A DNA stretch of 64,000 nucleotides from Ensifer adhaerens (GCF_000697965.2 NZ_CP015880.1:3429001-3493000); one strand, 5' to 3'. Shown: positions 25,990 through 37,289, counted from the stretch's first letter. Translations and numbers: made by a program. Notes: a model not told the origin generated them from the letters alone.

Positions 25990-26850
25990 TCATGCGAGCG
26001 TGAAACCGACAGGCAGGTGGTCGGAACCCTTGGCCTCATAGTCGGTCCAGGCATCGGTGAGACGAGACGCAAGGCCGGCGCTCAAGAAACAATAGTCGAG
26101 ATGCATGCGTTTTTCGGGGTTTTCGGGATGGATCCAGCTATAGCTTTCAGGCGTCAGGCGGCCGAGATGGGCAAGCGCATCGACCGGATTCTCAAGCCGC
26201 AGCGAACGGCCGTAGAAGGCGTCGCGCGAGCCGGTCATCGCGCAGTATTCCGGCGTCTCCGGCTCCATGTTGAAATCGCCCATGACGACGAAGTCCTCCG
26301 GATGCGGCGGCTCGGCCATGCCGAAATCGGCCGCCCCGGTGATCGCGCCGCCTTCGAGCGGATAACCGAGCAGCCGCTCCTTGAGATAACGGATCTGGGC
26401 AATACGCTCGGCCGGCAGCACATGATCGAGATGCACGGAATAGACCCGGAGCGGACCGTCGGGCGTTGCGACCAGCGCTTCCGTCGCCCCGCGCTGCAGG
26501 TTCATCGGGCTGATCGTGCGGGTGCGCGGCAAGGGGATGAGCCGGGTTGCAAGGATCGGCCAGCGCGACAGGATCATGTTGCCGAACTGGAAGCGCCGGC
26601 TGACGGCGCGTCCATCCTCGATCGCCGAACCGATGTCGATGTCGCAAGGCGCGTGGAAGGCGGAGAAATGGCCGGGAAACAGCTTTTCGAAGCGGGTGAC
26701 GAGATCGACATGGCCGTTGCGGTGAAAGCCGCGCGTCACTTCCTGAAGCGCGATGATGTCGGCGTCCCCGATCGAAGCGGCGATACGCTCGGGATCGAAG
26801 CGACCGTCGAGGCCGATGCCGTATTGGATGTTGTAGCTAACGAACCGCAC
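25990..26850 (-). CDS. Endonuclease/exonuclease/phosphatase family hydrolase
   Basis: A 286-residue protein of the EEP fold. FVSYNIQYGIGLDGRFD near the start, DIIALQEVTRG, SVHLDHVLPAERIAQ, FVVMGDFNMEPETPEY and the terminal GSDHLPVGFTLA supply the metal-binding Asn, Glu, Asp and His residues of the family. Substrates range from DNA to phosphoinositides and sphingomyelin, so the target is undetermined. No signal peptide is seen. The start is GTG 26850 with GGAGGT 11 bases upstream; the longer frame adds an arginine-rich tail. Confidence 0.88.
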   Translation of the reverse strand: MRFVSYNIQYGIGLDGRFDPERIAASIGDADIIALQEVTRGFHRNGHVDLVTRFEKLFPGHFSAFHAPCDIDIGSAIEDGRAVSRRFQFGNMILSRWPILATRLIPLPRTRTISPMNLQRGATEALVATPDGPLRVYSVHLDHVLPAERIAQIRYLKERLLGYPLEGGAITGAADFGMAEPPHPEDFVVMGDFNMEPETPEYCAMTGSRDAFYGRSLRLENPVDALAHLGRLTPESYSWIHPENPEKRMHLDYCFLSAGLASRLTDAWTDYEAKGSDHLPVGFTLA

Positions 26851-26862
26851 GATATTCTTTGA

Positions 26863-28008
<1,146 letters not shown>

Positions 28009-28009
28009 G

Positions 28010-29179
28010 ATGACCAAGACCCGCAAGCCGCTTTTGAAGTATCGCCGGGTCGTCATCAAGATCGGGTCGGCATTGCTGGTCGACCGCGCCACCGGGCTGA
28101 AGAAGGCCTGGCTTGACGCCATGTGCGCCGACATCGCCGGCCTGAAGTCCAAGGGCGTCGAAGTGCTGGTCGTCTCCTCGGGCGCGATCGCGCTCGGCCG
28201 TACCGTGCTCAACCTGCCGGCAGGTGCCCTGAAGCTCGAAGAGAGCCAGGCGGCCGCCGCCGTCGGCCAGATTGCGCTCGCGCGCGCCTGGTCGGAGAGC
28301 CTTTCGACCGATGCCATCGTCGCCGGCCAGGTGCTGCTGACACTCGGCGACACGGAAGAGCGCCGCCGCTACCTCAACGCCCGCGCCACCATCAACCAGC
28401 TGCTGAAACTCGGCGCCGTGCCGATCATCAACGAGAACGATACGGTCGCGACCACAGAAATCCGCTATGGCGACAACGATCGTCTCGCCGCCCGTGTCGC
28501 CACTATGGTCGGCGCCGATTTGCTGGTGCTGCTCTCCGATATCGATGGGCTCTACACGGCCCCGCCGCATCTCGACCCGAACGCCCGCTTCCTCGAAACG
28601 ATCGCCGAGATCACCCCTGAGATCGAGGCCATGGCCGGGGGTGCGGCATCCGAGCTTTCGCGCGGCGGCATGCGCACCAAGATCGATGCCGGCAAGATCG
28701 CCACGACCGCCGGCTGCGCCATGATCATCGCCTCAGGCAAGCCGAACCATCCGCTGGCGGCGATCGAGGACGGTGCCCGTTCGTCCTGGTTCGCACCATC
28801 AGGCTCGCCGGTGACCGCGCGCAAGACCTGGATTGCCGGGCAATTGCTGCCGGCCGGAACGCTTGCCGTCGATGCCGGTGCCGAAGAGGCGCTGCGCTCG
28901 GGCAAGAGCCTGCTGCCGGCCGGCGTCCGTGACGTGACGGGCAGCTTCAGCCGCGGTGACACCATCGCCATTCTCGGCACCTCCGGCCGCGAGATCGCCC
29001 GTGGTCTTGCCGGCTACGATGCCGACGAAGCCCGCCAGATCGCCGGCAAGAAATCGGCCGAGATCGCCGCGATCCTCGGCTATGCCGGCCGCGCCGCCAT
29101 GGTGCACCGCGACGATATGGTGATGACCGGAAAACGCGCTGAGGCCGAGGGCAGCCGGAAGGATGAAGTCCATGCTTGA
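28010..29179 (+). CDS. proB: Glutamate 5-kinase
   Basis: A 389-residue kinase that makes gamma-glutamyl phosphate in the first step of proline synthesis. The amino-acid-kinase domain (residues 1 to about 265) shows [27 protein letters not shown], and [28 protein letters not shown]-terminal PUA domain is present (about 285-370). Immediately behind obgE and overlapping proA, so proB and proA are coupled. Confidence 0.97.
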   Translation: MTKTRKPLLKYRRVVIKIGSALLVDRATGLKKAWLDAMCADIAGLKSKGVEVLVVSSGAIALGRTVLNLPAGALKLEESQAAAAVGQIALARAWSESLSTDAIVAGQVLLTLGDTEERRRYLNARATINQLLKLGAVPIINENDTVATTEIRYGDNDRLAARVATMVGADLLVLLSDIDGLYTAPPHLDPNARFLETIAEITPEIEAMAGGAASELSRGGMRTKIDAGKIATTAGCAMIIASGKPNHPLAAIEDGARSSWFAPSGSPVTARKTWIAGQLLPAGTLAVDAGAEEALRSGKSLLPAGVRDVTGSFSRGDTIAILGTSGREIARGLAGYDADEARQIAGKKSAEIAAILGYAGRAAMVHRDDMVMTGKRAEAEGSRKDEVHA

Positions 29180-30455
29180 CGAGGTGAAAAACAAGGGCGA
29201 CGTCGAGACCGTCATGCTGGAGATCGGCCGCAACGCCAAGGCCGCCAGCCGACCGCTTGCCATCGCCAGCGCCGAACGCAAGCACGCCGCCCTGATCGCC
29301 ATGGCCGATGCGATCGTCGCCCGCACGGACGAGATCCTGGCGGCCAATGCGATCGACCTTGAAAACGCCCGAGAAAGCGGCGTCGCCGCCTCTTTCATCG
29401 ACCGCCTGACGCTGAGCGAAGGCCGCATCCGCGACATGGCAAACGGCATTCGCGCGATTGCCGAGTTCAAAGATCCGGTCGGTGACATCATTGCCGAATG
29501 GGACCGGCCGAACGGCCTGCACATCGAGCGCGTCCGCACGCCGCTCGGCGTCATTGGCGTCATTTATGAAAGCCGGCCGAACGTGACGGCTGATGCCGGC
29601 GCGCTGTGCCTCAAGGCCGGCAACGCCGTGATCCTGCGCGGCGGCTCCGACAGCTTCCATTCCTCCAGCGCGATCCATGCCTGCCTCGTCGAAGGCCTCA
29701 AAGCCGCCGGCCTGCCGGAACATGCGATCCAGATGGTGCCGGTCTCTGACCGCGCGGCCGTCGGCGCCATGCTCTCGGGTCTTGGCGGCACGATTGATGT
29801 GATTGTACCGCGCGGGGGCAAGAGCCTCGTTGCCCGGGTGCAGAACGAAGCGCGCGTGCCGGTCTTTGCCCATCTCGAAGGCCTCTGCCACATCTATGTC
29901 GATGCCTCTGCCGATCTCGCCATGGCGGAAAAGATCGTCGTCAACGCCAAGATGCGCCGCACCGGTATCTGTGGTGCTGCCGAAACACTGCTGATCGACC
30001 GCAACGACGCCGACCGACTGGTCAAGCCGTTGCTGAACGCCCTGCTGTCAGCGGGCTGCGAAGTACGCGTCTCCGACGAGCTCTCAGGCGCGGTCGACGG
30101 CCTGAAGGAAGCGACCGACGAGGATTGGGCAACGGAATATCTCGACGCCATCATCTCCGTGAAGCTGGTTGACGGGATCGCCGGTGCGATCGAGCACATC
30201 GGGACCTGGTCGTCGGCCCACACGGAGGCCGTCATCGCTGAGGATCCCGAGGTCGTCGAGCGTTTCTTCTCGGAGATCGATTCCGCGATCTTGCTGCATA
30301 ACGCCTCGACCCAGTTTGCCGATGGCGGCGAATTCGGCATGGGCGGTGAAATCGGCATCGCCACGGGCAAGATGCATGCGCGCGGACCGGTCGGCGTCGA
30401 ACAGCTGACCTCTTTCAAGTATCGGGTGCGTGGTGCTGGACAGGTCAGGCCCTGA
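29172..30455 (+). CDS. proA: Glutamate-5-semialdehyde dehydrogenase (gamma-glutamyl phosphate reductase)
   Basis: A 427-residue NADPH-dependent reductase that acts on the ProB product in proline synthesis. Signature stretches are [29 protein letters not shown] and the catalytic-cysteine region [17 protein letters not shown]. The ATG at 29172 has GAAGGA eight bases upstream, better than the ATG at 29163 and giving the usual length. It overlaps the end of proB by eight bases. Confidence 0.96.
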   Translation: MLDEVKNKGDVETVMLEIGRNAKAASRPLAIASAERKHAALIAMADAIVARTDEILAANAIDLENARESGVAASFIDRLTLSEGRIRDMANGIRAIAEFKDPVGDIIAEWDRPNGLHIERVRTPLGVIGVIYESRPNVTADAGALCLKAGNAVILRGGSDSFHSSSAIHACLVEGLKAAGLPEHAIQMVPVSDRAAVGAMLSGLGGTIDVIVPRGGKSLVARVQNEARVPVFAHLEGLCHIYVDASADLAMAEKIVVNAKMRRTGICGAAETLLIDRNDADRLVKPLLNALLSAGCEVRVSDELSGAVDGLKEATDEDWATEYLDAIISVKLVDGIAGAIEHIGTWSSAHTEAVIAEDPEVVERFFSEIDSAILLHNASTQFADGGEFGMGGEIGIATGKMHARGPVGVEQLTSFKYRVRGAGQVRP

Positions 30456-30456
30456 G

Positions 30457-31080
30457 GTGACGGCAGGCAGGGTGAACACCCGCTACCTGCGCATGCCCCA
30501 TGTCGAAGCCGGCATGGTGGTGGGCCTCTTCGGCGGATCCTTCAACCCGCCGCATGAGGGCCATGTGCTCGTTGCCGACACGGCGATCCAACGGCTCGGG
30601 CTCGACCAGCTCTGGTGGATGGTGACCCCCGGCAATCCGCTGAAGGACCACAACAATCTGGCGCCGCTTGCCGACCGCATCGCCATGAGCGAAGCGATCG
30701 CGCACAACCCGCGCATCAAGGTGACGGCCTTCGAAAAGGCGTTGAGGCAGAGCTATACCGCCCGCACGCTCGAAATCGTGCAGGCGCGAAACCGCGACAT
30801 TCGCTTCGTCTGGATCATGGGCGCCGACAACCTGAAGAGCTTCCATCGCTGGCAGAACTGGCAGAAGATCGCCCGCACTTTTCCGATCGCCGTCATCGAT
30901 CGGCCGGGCTCGACGCTCGCCTATCTCTCCTCACGCATGGCGAAAACCTTCGACTATGCTCGCATCGACGAGGACGACGCGCGGCGCCTCCCCTTCCACC
31001 GCGCGCCAGCCTGGACCTTCATCCATGGACCGCGCTCATCGATGAGTTCGACGGCGCTTCGCGCCGCCGGTGGAGTATGA
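30457..31080 (+). CDS. nadD: Nicotinate-nucleotide adenylyltransferase
   Basis: A 207-residue NadD that joins nicotinate mononucleotide and ATP to give deamido-NAD. The nucleotide-binding GLFGGSFNPPHEGHVLVAD and LWWMVTPGNPLKDHN are diagnostic, and SMSSTALRAAGG is the C-terminal phosphate motif. The start is uncertain: GTG 30457 directly after proA or GTG 30472 are both in frame. The strong motif begins near residue 25. Confidence 0.93.
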   Translation: MTAGRVNTRYLRMPHVEAGMVVGLFGGSFNPPHEGHVLVADTAIQRLGLDQLWWMVTPGNPLKDHNNLAPLADRIAMSEAIAHNPRIKVTAFEKALRQSYTARTLEIVQARNRDIRFVWIMGADNLKSFHRWQNWQKIARTFPIAVIDRPGSTLAYLSSRMAKTFDYARIDEDDARRLPFHRAPAWTFIHGPRSSMSSTALRAAGGV

Positions 31081-31182
31081 TTTCCAGGGATTCAGTTCTG
31101 CTGTCTTGAAACAGCTACGGTTTGATGCCTACATTCATGGACGGTTCGATCTTTGTTCGAATCGGAAGTGCCTGTTCTGTTC

Positions 31183-31614
31183 ATGTGGAAAGGAAAGACC
31201 CTGACAACAGCACACGCCAAGGGATATGCGGTTACCGCATTCCCGCGCAGCACGGGATCTAGCGACGAAGCCGCTGTCCGTGCGCTTCAACTGGTCCTCG
31301 AGAGCCTAGAGGACTCGAAGGCAGAAGACATCGTCAGCATCAACATTGCCGGAAAGTCGGCGCTGGGAGACTTCATGGTCGTTGTCTCCGGGCGATCGAA
31401 CAGGCATGTGATGGCCATTGCAGATCACCTGACGACCGACCTGAAAGACGGGGGCTTTGGCAATGCCCGTGTCGAAGGTCTGGAAGGCGGTGACTGGGTG
31501 CTGATCGACACCGGTGATGTGATCGTTCACATCTTCCGGCCGGAAATCCGGGAGTTCTACAACATCGAGAAGATGTGGGCGGCTCCCGAGATCGAGGACG
31601 GCACCTTGCATTGA
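31183..31614 (+). CDS. rsfS: Ribosome silencing factor RsfS (iojap)
   Basis: A 143-residue protein of the RsfS/iojap family, which binds L14 and blocks subunit joining during starvation. The core reads LEDSKAEDIVSINIAGKSALGD, then FMVVVSGRSNRHVMAIADHL and WVLIDTGDVIVHIFRPEIREFYNIEKMW. The N-terminal 40 residues are variable. ATG 31183 is used; a TTG at 31153 would extend it. Its position between nadD and rlmH is the standard order. Confidence 0.94.
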   Translation: MWKGKTLTTAHAKGYAVTAFPRSTGSSDEAAVRALQLVLESLEDSKAEDIVSINIAGKSALGDFMVVVSGRSNRHVMAIADHLTTDLKDGGFGNARVEGLEGGDWVLIDTGDVIVHIFRPEIREFYNIEKMWAAPEIEDGTLH

Positions 31615-31877
31615 GACCGACCGGGTCGCCGCGCAGCTGAATGCCGGACGAGCCGAGTTGCGGTCATGCATGAATGTGAAGGGCTGGCGCCGCCTTGGGC
31701 GGCGTTGTCAGCCGGATATTTGTTGCGACTGATCGTAACCTGCAGGCCCGTCAACCGGACAAGGCGCGCAACGACGCTGCAAGGCTCCAGGAACGCGGTA
31801 TAAGATTCTCCTTGAATCGACCCGATTTCAGGAACTATGCAGTGCGCGTTGCAGCGCAAGCGAGGACGGACAAGGTC

Positions 31878-32360
31878 ATGCGTATCGGACTTTTCGCAGT
31901 CGGCCGCCTCAAGGCGGGGCCGGAAAAGGATCTTGCGGCCCGTTATCTCGATCGCTTCTCCAAGGCCGGTCCGGCGATCGGGCTTGAGCTTTCCCGCGTC
32001 GTCGAAGTCAACGAAAGTCGTGCTTCGAACGCCGAGACGCGCAAGCGCGAGGAAGCCGCACAGCTCGAAAAGGCACTGGCCGAAGGCAGTCTGCTCGTGC
32101 TCTTGGACGAACGCGGCAAGGCGCTGGATTCGGAAGGCTTCTCATCGCTTCTCGGCACGTTCCGCGACAGCGGCAAGCGTGACCTGATGATCGCGATCGG
32201 TGGCGCCGATGGTCTCGATCCGAGCCTTCATCCCCGCGCCGATGCGGTGCTGAACCTTGGAAAGATGACCTGGCCGCACCAGCTCGTGCGCATCCTGATC
32301 GCCGAGCAGCTCTATCGGGCCGTCACCATTCTCTCCGGCCACCCCTATCATCGGGTCTGA
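31878..32360 (+). CDS. rlmH: 23S rRNA pseudouridine-1915 N3-methyltransferase RlmH
   Basis: A 160-residue SPOUT methyltransferase. The start MRIGLFAVGRLKAGPEKDLA, the central LVLLDERGKALDSEGF and the C-terminal MIAIGGADGLDP plus GKMTWPHQLVRILIAEQLYRA (SAM-knot region) match the family closely. It modifies the 50S decoding-helix base m3Psi1915. It comes 263 bases after rsfS; that gap shows no gene. Confidence 0.97.
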   Translation: MRIGLFAVGRLKAGPEKDLAARYLDRFSKAGPAIGLELSRVVEVNESRASNAETRKREEAAQLEKALAEGSLLVLLDERGKALDSEGFSSLLGTFRDSGKRDLMIAIGGADGLDPSLHPRADAVLNLGKMTWPHQLVRILIAEQLYRAVTILSGHPYHRV

Positions 32361-32486
32361 AGCGGCGGGGCTGCTTTTCGGGCAACCTCTCCCGGTACAC
32401 GCGGCGATAACGAGAATATGCTTGGTCGTGCGCGCCAAATCAGATTAGGTTTTTTCCTCATATTTTCGGATGGACGCACGCAACGG

Positions 32487-33914
32487 ATGACGCCCCGAGG
32501 CAGGACCAGCGTTTTCGGCATGGGAAGAGACGACGCAGGACGGCTTGCCCGTACTGCGGCGGTCTTTGCGCTTGCGCTTGCGATCGGCCTGCCGGCGAGC
32601 GCCCAGGAGGCCACGCCGCCCGCCGCCGCGACCGGTCAGGAGCAGGGCCCGCCCGACCCCGCCGCCGACCTCACGCTTCGCCGCAACAGTACGCGCAGCG
32701 AACTGGATGCGCTCTCCAAGACGATCACGCTTTCCCAGGAGCGCGCCAATGCGCTGACGGAAACCATTGCCGAAATCGACAAGACCAACGAGACGCTGCG
32801 CGCCGCAATCGTCGAGTCCGCAAAGAAACGCCAGGATCTCGAACAGCAGATCGTCGATGGCGAGAAGAAGCTGAGCGACCTTAGAACCAAGGAAGACACG
32901 GTCCGTCGCTCGCTGCGCTCACGCCGGGGCGTGCTTGCCGAGGTGCTCGCCGCCCTGCAGCGGATGGGACGCAACCCGCCGCCGGCGATCCTGGTGACGC
33001 CTGAGGATGCGCTCGGCTCCGTGCGCAGCGCCATTCTGCTTGGCGCCGTCGTGCCCGGCCTGCGCAAGGAAACCGAAAACCTGGTGGCCGACCTCAAGGC
33101 GCTCGCCGACATCCGCACCGGCATCGACCGGCAGCGCGAGGACCTGACTGCGGCAATGACCGCCAATGTCGAGGAAGAGCGCCGCATGTCGATGCTGGTT
33201 GCCGAAAAGGAAAAGCTGCGCCAGACGAGCGCCAGCGAACTTGCGGCCGAGCAGCGCAAGGCGCAGGAACTGGCCTCGCAGGCGACCAATCTCCAGGGCC
33301 TGATCGGCTCGCTCGAGGACCAGATCTCCTCCGTTCGCGAGGCTGCCGAAGCGGCGCGCGCGCAGGAGGAAGAACGCCGTCGTATGAGCGAGGCAGAGCG
33401 CGAGGCGGCGCGGGAACTCGCCCGCAATGCGGTGCCTGACAAAAACCGCATTGCGCCCGCATATGTGTTTTCGGAGCTGAGGAACAAGCTTGCCTATCCG
33501 GCCGCGGGATCGCTGTTGCGCAAATTCGGCGATGCAGACGGCACGGGGCATTCCCTGCAAGGGATCATGTTGGAAACCAATCCCGGCGCGCTGGTGACTG
33601 CGCCGTCAGATGGCTGGATCGTCTATGCAGGCAATTTCCGCAGTTATGGGCAGATGATCATTCTCAACCCGGGCGACGGCTACCACGTCGTGCTTTCGGG
33701 GATGGAGAAGGTGAGCGTTCAGACTGGGCAGTTCGTCGTCGCCGGAGAACCGCTGGCGACGATGGGCGCAAAAAGAGTGGCGAGCGCTGCGGCCTTGGCG
33801 CTGGAAACGGACCGGCCGACGCTTTACATTGAATTCCGAAAAGACGGAAAACCGGTTGATTCCCGACCATGGTGGACCGCAGCAGAGGTTGGAAAGGCGC
33901 GAAATGATACGTAG
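32487..33914 (+). CDS. EnvC-like murein hydrolase activator
   Basis: About 475 residues. After a signal peptide (TAAVFALALAIGLPASAQ) come long coiled coils to about residue 335, then a LytM/M23-like domain. The domain lacks the zinc ligands: the HxxxD position reads HSLQGIML, the HxH is absent and HLHFE is replaced by TLYIEF. This is the pattern of EnvC activators, which turn on amidases and do not cut peptidoglycan. Alternative starts are 32418 and 32520; the latter gives the cleanest signal peptide. It overlaps ctpA by 11 bases. Confidence 0.88.
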   Translation: MTPRGRTSVFGMGRDDAGRLARTAAVFALALAIGLPASAQEATPPAAATGQEQGPPDPAADLTLRRNSTRSELDALSKTITLSQERANALTETIAEIDKTNETLRAAIVESAKKRQDLEQQIVDGEKKLSDLRTKEDTVRRSLRSRRGVLAEVLAALQRMGRNPPPAILVTPEDALGSVRSAILLGAVVPGLRKETENLVADLKALADIRTGIDRQREDLTAAMTANVEEERRMSMLVAEKEKLRQTSASELAAEQRKAQELASQATNLQGLIGSLEDQISSVREAAEAARAQEEERRRMSEAEREAARELARNAVPDKNRIAPAYVFSELRNKLAYPAAGSLLRKFGDADGTGHSLQGIMLETNPGALVTAPSDGWIVYAGNFRSYGQMIILNPGDGYHVVLSGMEKVSVQTGQFVVAGEPLATMGAKRVASAAALALETDRPTLYIEFRKDGKPVDSRPWWTAAEVGKARNDT

Positions 33915-35226
33915 GGCTTCACTTGTTCTGGTCGGGGCGCTGATGGGCGCGACCGCGATGGGCGTGGTTTATTCGGCTGTCGTTCCGGCCGTCGCTGCCA
34001 ACACCTCGACCTATCGCGAACTGGCAATCTTCGGCGACGTGTTCGAACGCGTGCGGGCGCAATACGTGACGCCGCCGCAGGACGACAAGCTGATCGAGAA
34101 CGCGATCAACGGCATGCTTTCCTCGCTCGACCCGCATTCGAGCTACATGAACTCGACCGATGCCGAGGACATGCGCACCCAGACGCGCGGTGAATTCGGC
34201 GGCCTCGGCATCGAAGTGACGATGGAAGACGACCTCGTCAAGGTCACGAGCCCGATCGACGACACACCTGCGGCCCGCGCCGGCGTGCTTGCCGGCGACT
34301 TCATTTCCAAGATCGACGGTGCGGATGTTCGCGGACTGAAGCTCGAAGACGCCGTCGAAAAGATGCGCGGCGCCATCGGCACCCCGATCAAGCTGACGAT
34401 CCTGCGCAAGGGCGCGGACAAGCCGATCGAACTGACGATCGTCCGCGACGTCATCGCCGTTCGTGCGGTCAAGTTCCGCACCGAAGGCGACGTCGGCTAC
34501 CTGCGCGTCATATCCTTCACTGAAAAGACCTATGACGACCTGAAGAAGGGCATCGAGAAGATCAAGGCCGAAGTGCCGGCCGATAAGCTGAAGGGCTACG
34601 TGCTCGACCTGCGCCTCAACCCGGGCGGTCTGCTCGATCAGGCGATCAACGTCTCCGACGCCTTCCTGGAACGTGGCGAAGTCGTTTCGACCCGCGGCCG
34701 CAACCCGGACGAGACCCGTCGCTTCAACGCCACGCCGGGCGATCTGACCGATGGCAAGCCGGTAGTCGTTCTGGTCAACGGCGGCTCGGCCTCCGCTTCG
34801 GAAATCGTCGCCGGTGCCCTGCAGGACCTGAAGCGCGCGACCGTGCTCGGCACGCGCTCCTTCGGCAAGGGTTCGGTCCAGACGATCATCCCCCTCGGCG
34901 AAGCCGGTGCGCTGCGTCTGACGACGGCGCTCTACTACACGCCGTCAGGCAAATCGATCCAAGGCACGGGCATTACGCCCGACATCAAGGTCGAACAGCC
35001 GCTGCCGCCGGAACTGCTCGGCAAGGTCGAGGCTCAGGGCGAGTCCGATCTGCGCGGCCACATCCAAGGCCAGAGCGAGACCGACGAAGGCTCCGGCTCG
35101 GTCGCCTATGTGCCGCCGGAAGCCAAGGACGACCTGCAGCTGAACTACGCGCTCGACCTTCTGCGCGGCAAGAAGACGGACCCGTCCTTCCCGGCGAGCC
35201 CCGAGCAGGCACAGTTGAAGAAATAA
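33904..35226 (+). CDS. ctpA: C-terminal processing protease CtpA (S41 family)
   Basis: A 440-residue periplasmic serine protease. An N-terminal hydrophobic signal/anchor (SLVLVGALMGATAMGVVY) is followed by a PDZ domain (about residues 95-185; GLGIEVTMEDDLVKVTSPIDD) and the S41 domain. The Ser-Lys dyad is visible as VNGGSASASEIVAGAL and TRSFGKGSVQT. It probably processes envelope proteins and acts with the upstream EnvC in cell-wall control. The ATG at 33904 overlaps envC by 11 bases. Confidence 0.96.
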   Translation: MIRRASLVLVGALMGATAMGVVYSAVVPAVAANTSTYRELAIFGDVFERVRAQYVTPPQDDKLIENAINGMLSSLDPHSSYMNSTDAEDMRTQTRGEFGGLGIEVTMEDDLVKVTSPIDDTPAARAGVLAGDFISKIDGADVRGLKLEDAVEKMRGAIGTPIKLTILRKGADKPIELTIVRDVIAVRAVKFRTEGDVGYLRVISFTEKTYDDLKKGIEKIKAEVPADKLKGYVLDLRLNPGGLLDQAINVSDAFLERGEVVSTRGRNPDETRRFNATPGDLTDGKPVVVLVNGGSASASEIVAGALQDLKRATVLGTRSFGKGSVQTIIPLGEAGALRLTTALYYTPSGKSIQGTGITPDIKVEQPLPPELLGKVEAQGESDLRGHIQGQSETDEGSGSVAYVPPEAKDDLQLNYALDLLRGKKTDPSFPASPEQAQLKK

Positions 35227-35243
35227 GCCTCACAGACACGAAA

Positions 35244-35281
35244 CGAAGCGCCGCATGTTCACCCGAACATGCGGCGCTTCG
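35244..35281 (+). other. Long perfect hairpin after ctpA
   Basis: Seventeen-base perfect arms (35244-35260 and 35265-35281) flank a four-base loop ACCC. There is no T-run after it, so it is either a Rho-assisted end, a stability element or a bidirectional attenuator between ctpA and the deacetylase gene. Confidence 0.75.
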
Positions 35282-35472
35282 CATTTGGCCCCATGACTCG
35301 GCCGGCCGATGCACTGGTCAAGCCTTCGCCACTAAATTATAGGGTTAGCAAGCGCTGCCGCGGCCACTGATTCTTTCGAAGGCATACGGCGTGCGACGGG
35401 AGAGGATCGGCACGCGTCCTGGCGCCGGCCTCGCTCTAGCGGCAACATCCCACAGCTCGACCGAGGCTTCGT

Positions 35473-36687
35473 TTGGGAACTGATCTCAATGCTCCGCTCG
35501 GCCAGAACCGGCGGGCCAAGCCAGTGTCGAAGCGCAATCCCCAGCGAACGCTCGGGTTTTCTCTTGCCGGCCTTTGCATCGCCGCGGTGATTGGCATTTC
35601 CGCCTGGAACACGCTTTCGCCGGACGGTTTGCGGCGTGATTCCGCATCGCCGGTCGTAACGGCCGAGAAAGCGAAGAGCCCAGGCGACAAGGCATCCAAC
35701 CCGGCCAGCGGCCAGACGGGCGTCGGCTCCGGAACGATGGCACCGGGAACGGCCTATTCCGGCGCCGATGTCGAGCGCACGCTTACCGACGACGGCTCCA
35801 CCGTCACGACGTTCTCGCCGCGCAGCCGCGACGGCAAGGGACCGGCCCTCATCAATGTCGGTCCGATCCGCGGCCAGGATCCGCGCATGGCGGCGATGCC
35901 CAATGACGACCTGCTGGAAGAAAGCCCCGCCGGACGCCTGCCGATCATCGGTCCCGACGGGCTGCGGCCGCTCGATCAATATGCGCGCCCCTGGTCGGGC
36001 GCGCGCGGCACACGCATCGCACTTGTCGTCGGCGGGCTCGGCCTCAGCCAGACGGGAACCCAGAAGGCGATCCGCGACCTGCCGGGTGAGGTGACGCTCG
36101 GCTTTGCCACGGCTGGAAACAGCCTGCAGCGCTGGATGCAGGAAGCGCGCCGCAGCGGCCATGAGATCCTGTTGCAGCTTCCGATGGAGCCGTTCGACTA
36201 TCCGGCCAACGATCCAGGCCCCAATGCGCTGCGCGTCGGCCTCGGCGAAAAGAAGAACCTCGCGGAACTGCACCGCAACCTCGCCGAGATCACCAATTAT
36301 ACCGGCGTCATGAATTATCTTGGCGGCCGCTTCCTGTCCGATGCCGATGCGCTGGAGCCGGTCATGCGCGATCTCGGCAAGCGCGGCCTGCTGTTCCTCG
36401 ACGATGGCACCTCGGCGCAGTCGCTGTCCGGCAAGCTTGCCGGCGCCTTCGACGTGCCGCACGGCTTTGCCGACCTGACGCTCGACAGCGAACTCAGCCG
36501 CAACGCGATCCTGAAGAAGCTTGATGAACTCGAACGCATCGCGCGCCGCAACGGTACCGCCATTGGCGTCGCTTCTGCCTTCGACGAGAGCGTCGGCGCG
36601 ATTGCCTCCTGGATCGGTGAAGCGCAGGGGCGCGGCATCGAGATCGTCGGCGTTTCCGCGCTCGTCAAGGATCCGCAACAGAACTAG
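35473..36687 (+). CDS. Divergent polysaccharide deacetylase (YibQ-type)
   Basis: A 404-residue protein with one N-terminal membrane anchor (about 26-46, TLGFSLAGLCIAAVIGISAWN) followed by a Pro/Ser/Gly-rich linker and a periplasmic catalytic-like domain from about residue 175. The domain has HEILLQLPMEPFDYP and GVMNYLGGRFLSDADALEPVM. Usual metal ligands appear altered: IDD becomes VGG in LVVGGLGL and LHLPMEP becomes LQLPMEP. It starts with TTG and has GAGG upstream. Position between ctpA and rppH is typical for rhizobia. Confidence 0.85.
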   Translation: MGTDLNAPLGQNRRAKPVSKRNPQRTLGFSLAGLCIAAVIGISAWNTLSPDGLRRDSASPVVTAEKAKSPGDKASNPASGQTGVGSGTMAPGTAYSGADVERTLTDDGSTVTTFSPRSRDGKGPALINVGPIRGQDPRMAAMPNDDLLEESPAGRLPIIGPDGLRPLDQYARPWSGARGTRIALVVGGLGLSQTGTQKAIRDLPGEVTLGFATAGNSLQRWMQEARRSGHEILLQLPMEPFDYPANDPGPNALRVGLGEKKNLAELHRNLAEITNYTGVMNYLGGRFLSDADALEPVMRDLGKRGLLFLDDGTSAQSLSGKLAGAFDVPHGFADLTLDSELSRNAILKKLDELERIARRNGTAIGVASAFDESVGAIASWIGEAQGRGIEIVGVSALVKDPQQN

Positions 36688-36739
36688 CTTAAAGCCGTCC
36701 CCACGGGACCAATGAACGTTTGCACAGAAGAGGCAGCCG

Positions 36740-37261
36740 ATGAGCAAGGACAAGAAACTGAAGGCGGATGACCTTCCCTATCGCCCCTGTGTCGGGGTGA
36801 TGGTGCTGAACCGGGCGGGCCTCGTCTGGGCCGGTCATCGTATCGCCGTCGGCAATTCCGAATATGACGGCTCGCCGCAGCAATGGCAGATGCCGCAGGG
36901 CGGCATTGACAAGGGAGAGGATCCGCTGAAGGCCGCCTATCGCGAGCTTTACGAAGAGACCGGCATGAGCACCGTCTCGCTGCTGGCCGAAGCGCCCGGC
37001 TGGATCAACTACGACCTGCCCGAACATCTGATCGGTATCGGCCTCAAGGGCAAGTATCGCGGCCAGACGCAGCGCTGGTATGCCTTCCGCTTTGAAGGCG
37101 AGGAAAACGAGATCGCCATCAACCCGCCGCCGGGCGGACATGAGCCGGAGTTCGACGCCTGGGAATGGAAGCCGATGCGCGACCTGCCGGAGCTGATCGT
37201 GCCGTTCAAGCGCAAGGTCTACGAGGAAGTGGTTGCGGCTTTCGCGCATCTGGCGCCGTGA
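36740..37261 (+). CDS. rppH: RNA pyrophosphohydrolase RppH
   Basis: A 173-residue NUDIX enzyme that removes pyrophosphate from mRNA 5' ends and so starts decay. The NUDIX box [23 protein letters not shown] is complete and is preceded by [12 protein letters not shown]. The N-terminus [18 protein letters not shown] is typical. The ATG 36740 has AGAGGCAG upstream. The following bidirectional terminator separates it from bfr. Confidence 0.95.
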   Translation: MSKDKKLKADDLPYRPCVGVMVLNRAGLVWAGHRIAVGNSEYDGSPQQWQMPQGGIDKGEDPLKAAYRELYEETGMSTVSLLAEAPGWINYDLPEHLIGIGLKGKYRGQTQRWYAFRFEGEENEIAINPPPGGHEPEFDAWEWKPMRDLPELIVPFKRKVYEEVVAAFAHLAP

Positions 37262-37289
37262 ACCGGACCTGCCCGTTCCTGAAACGACA

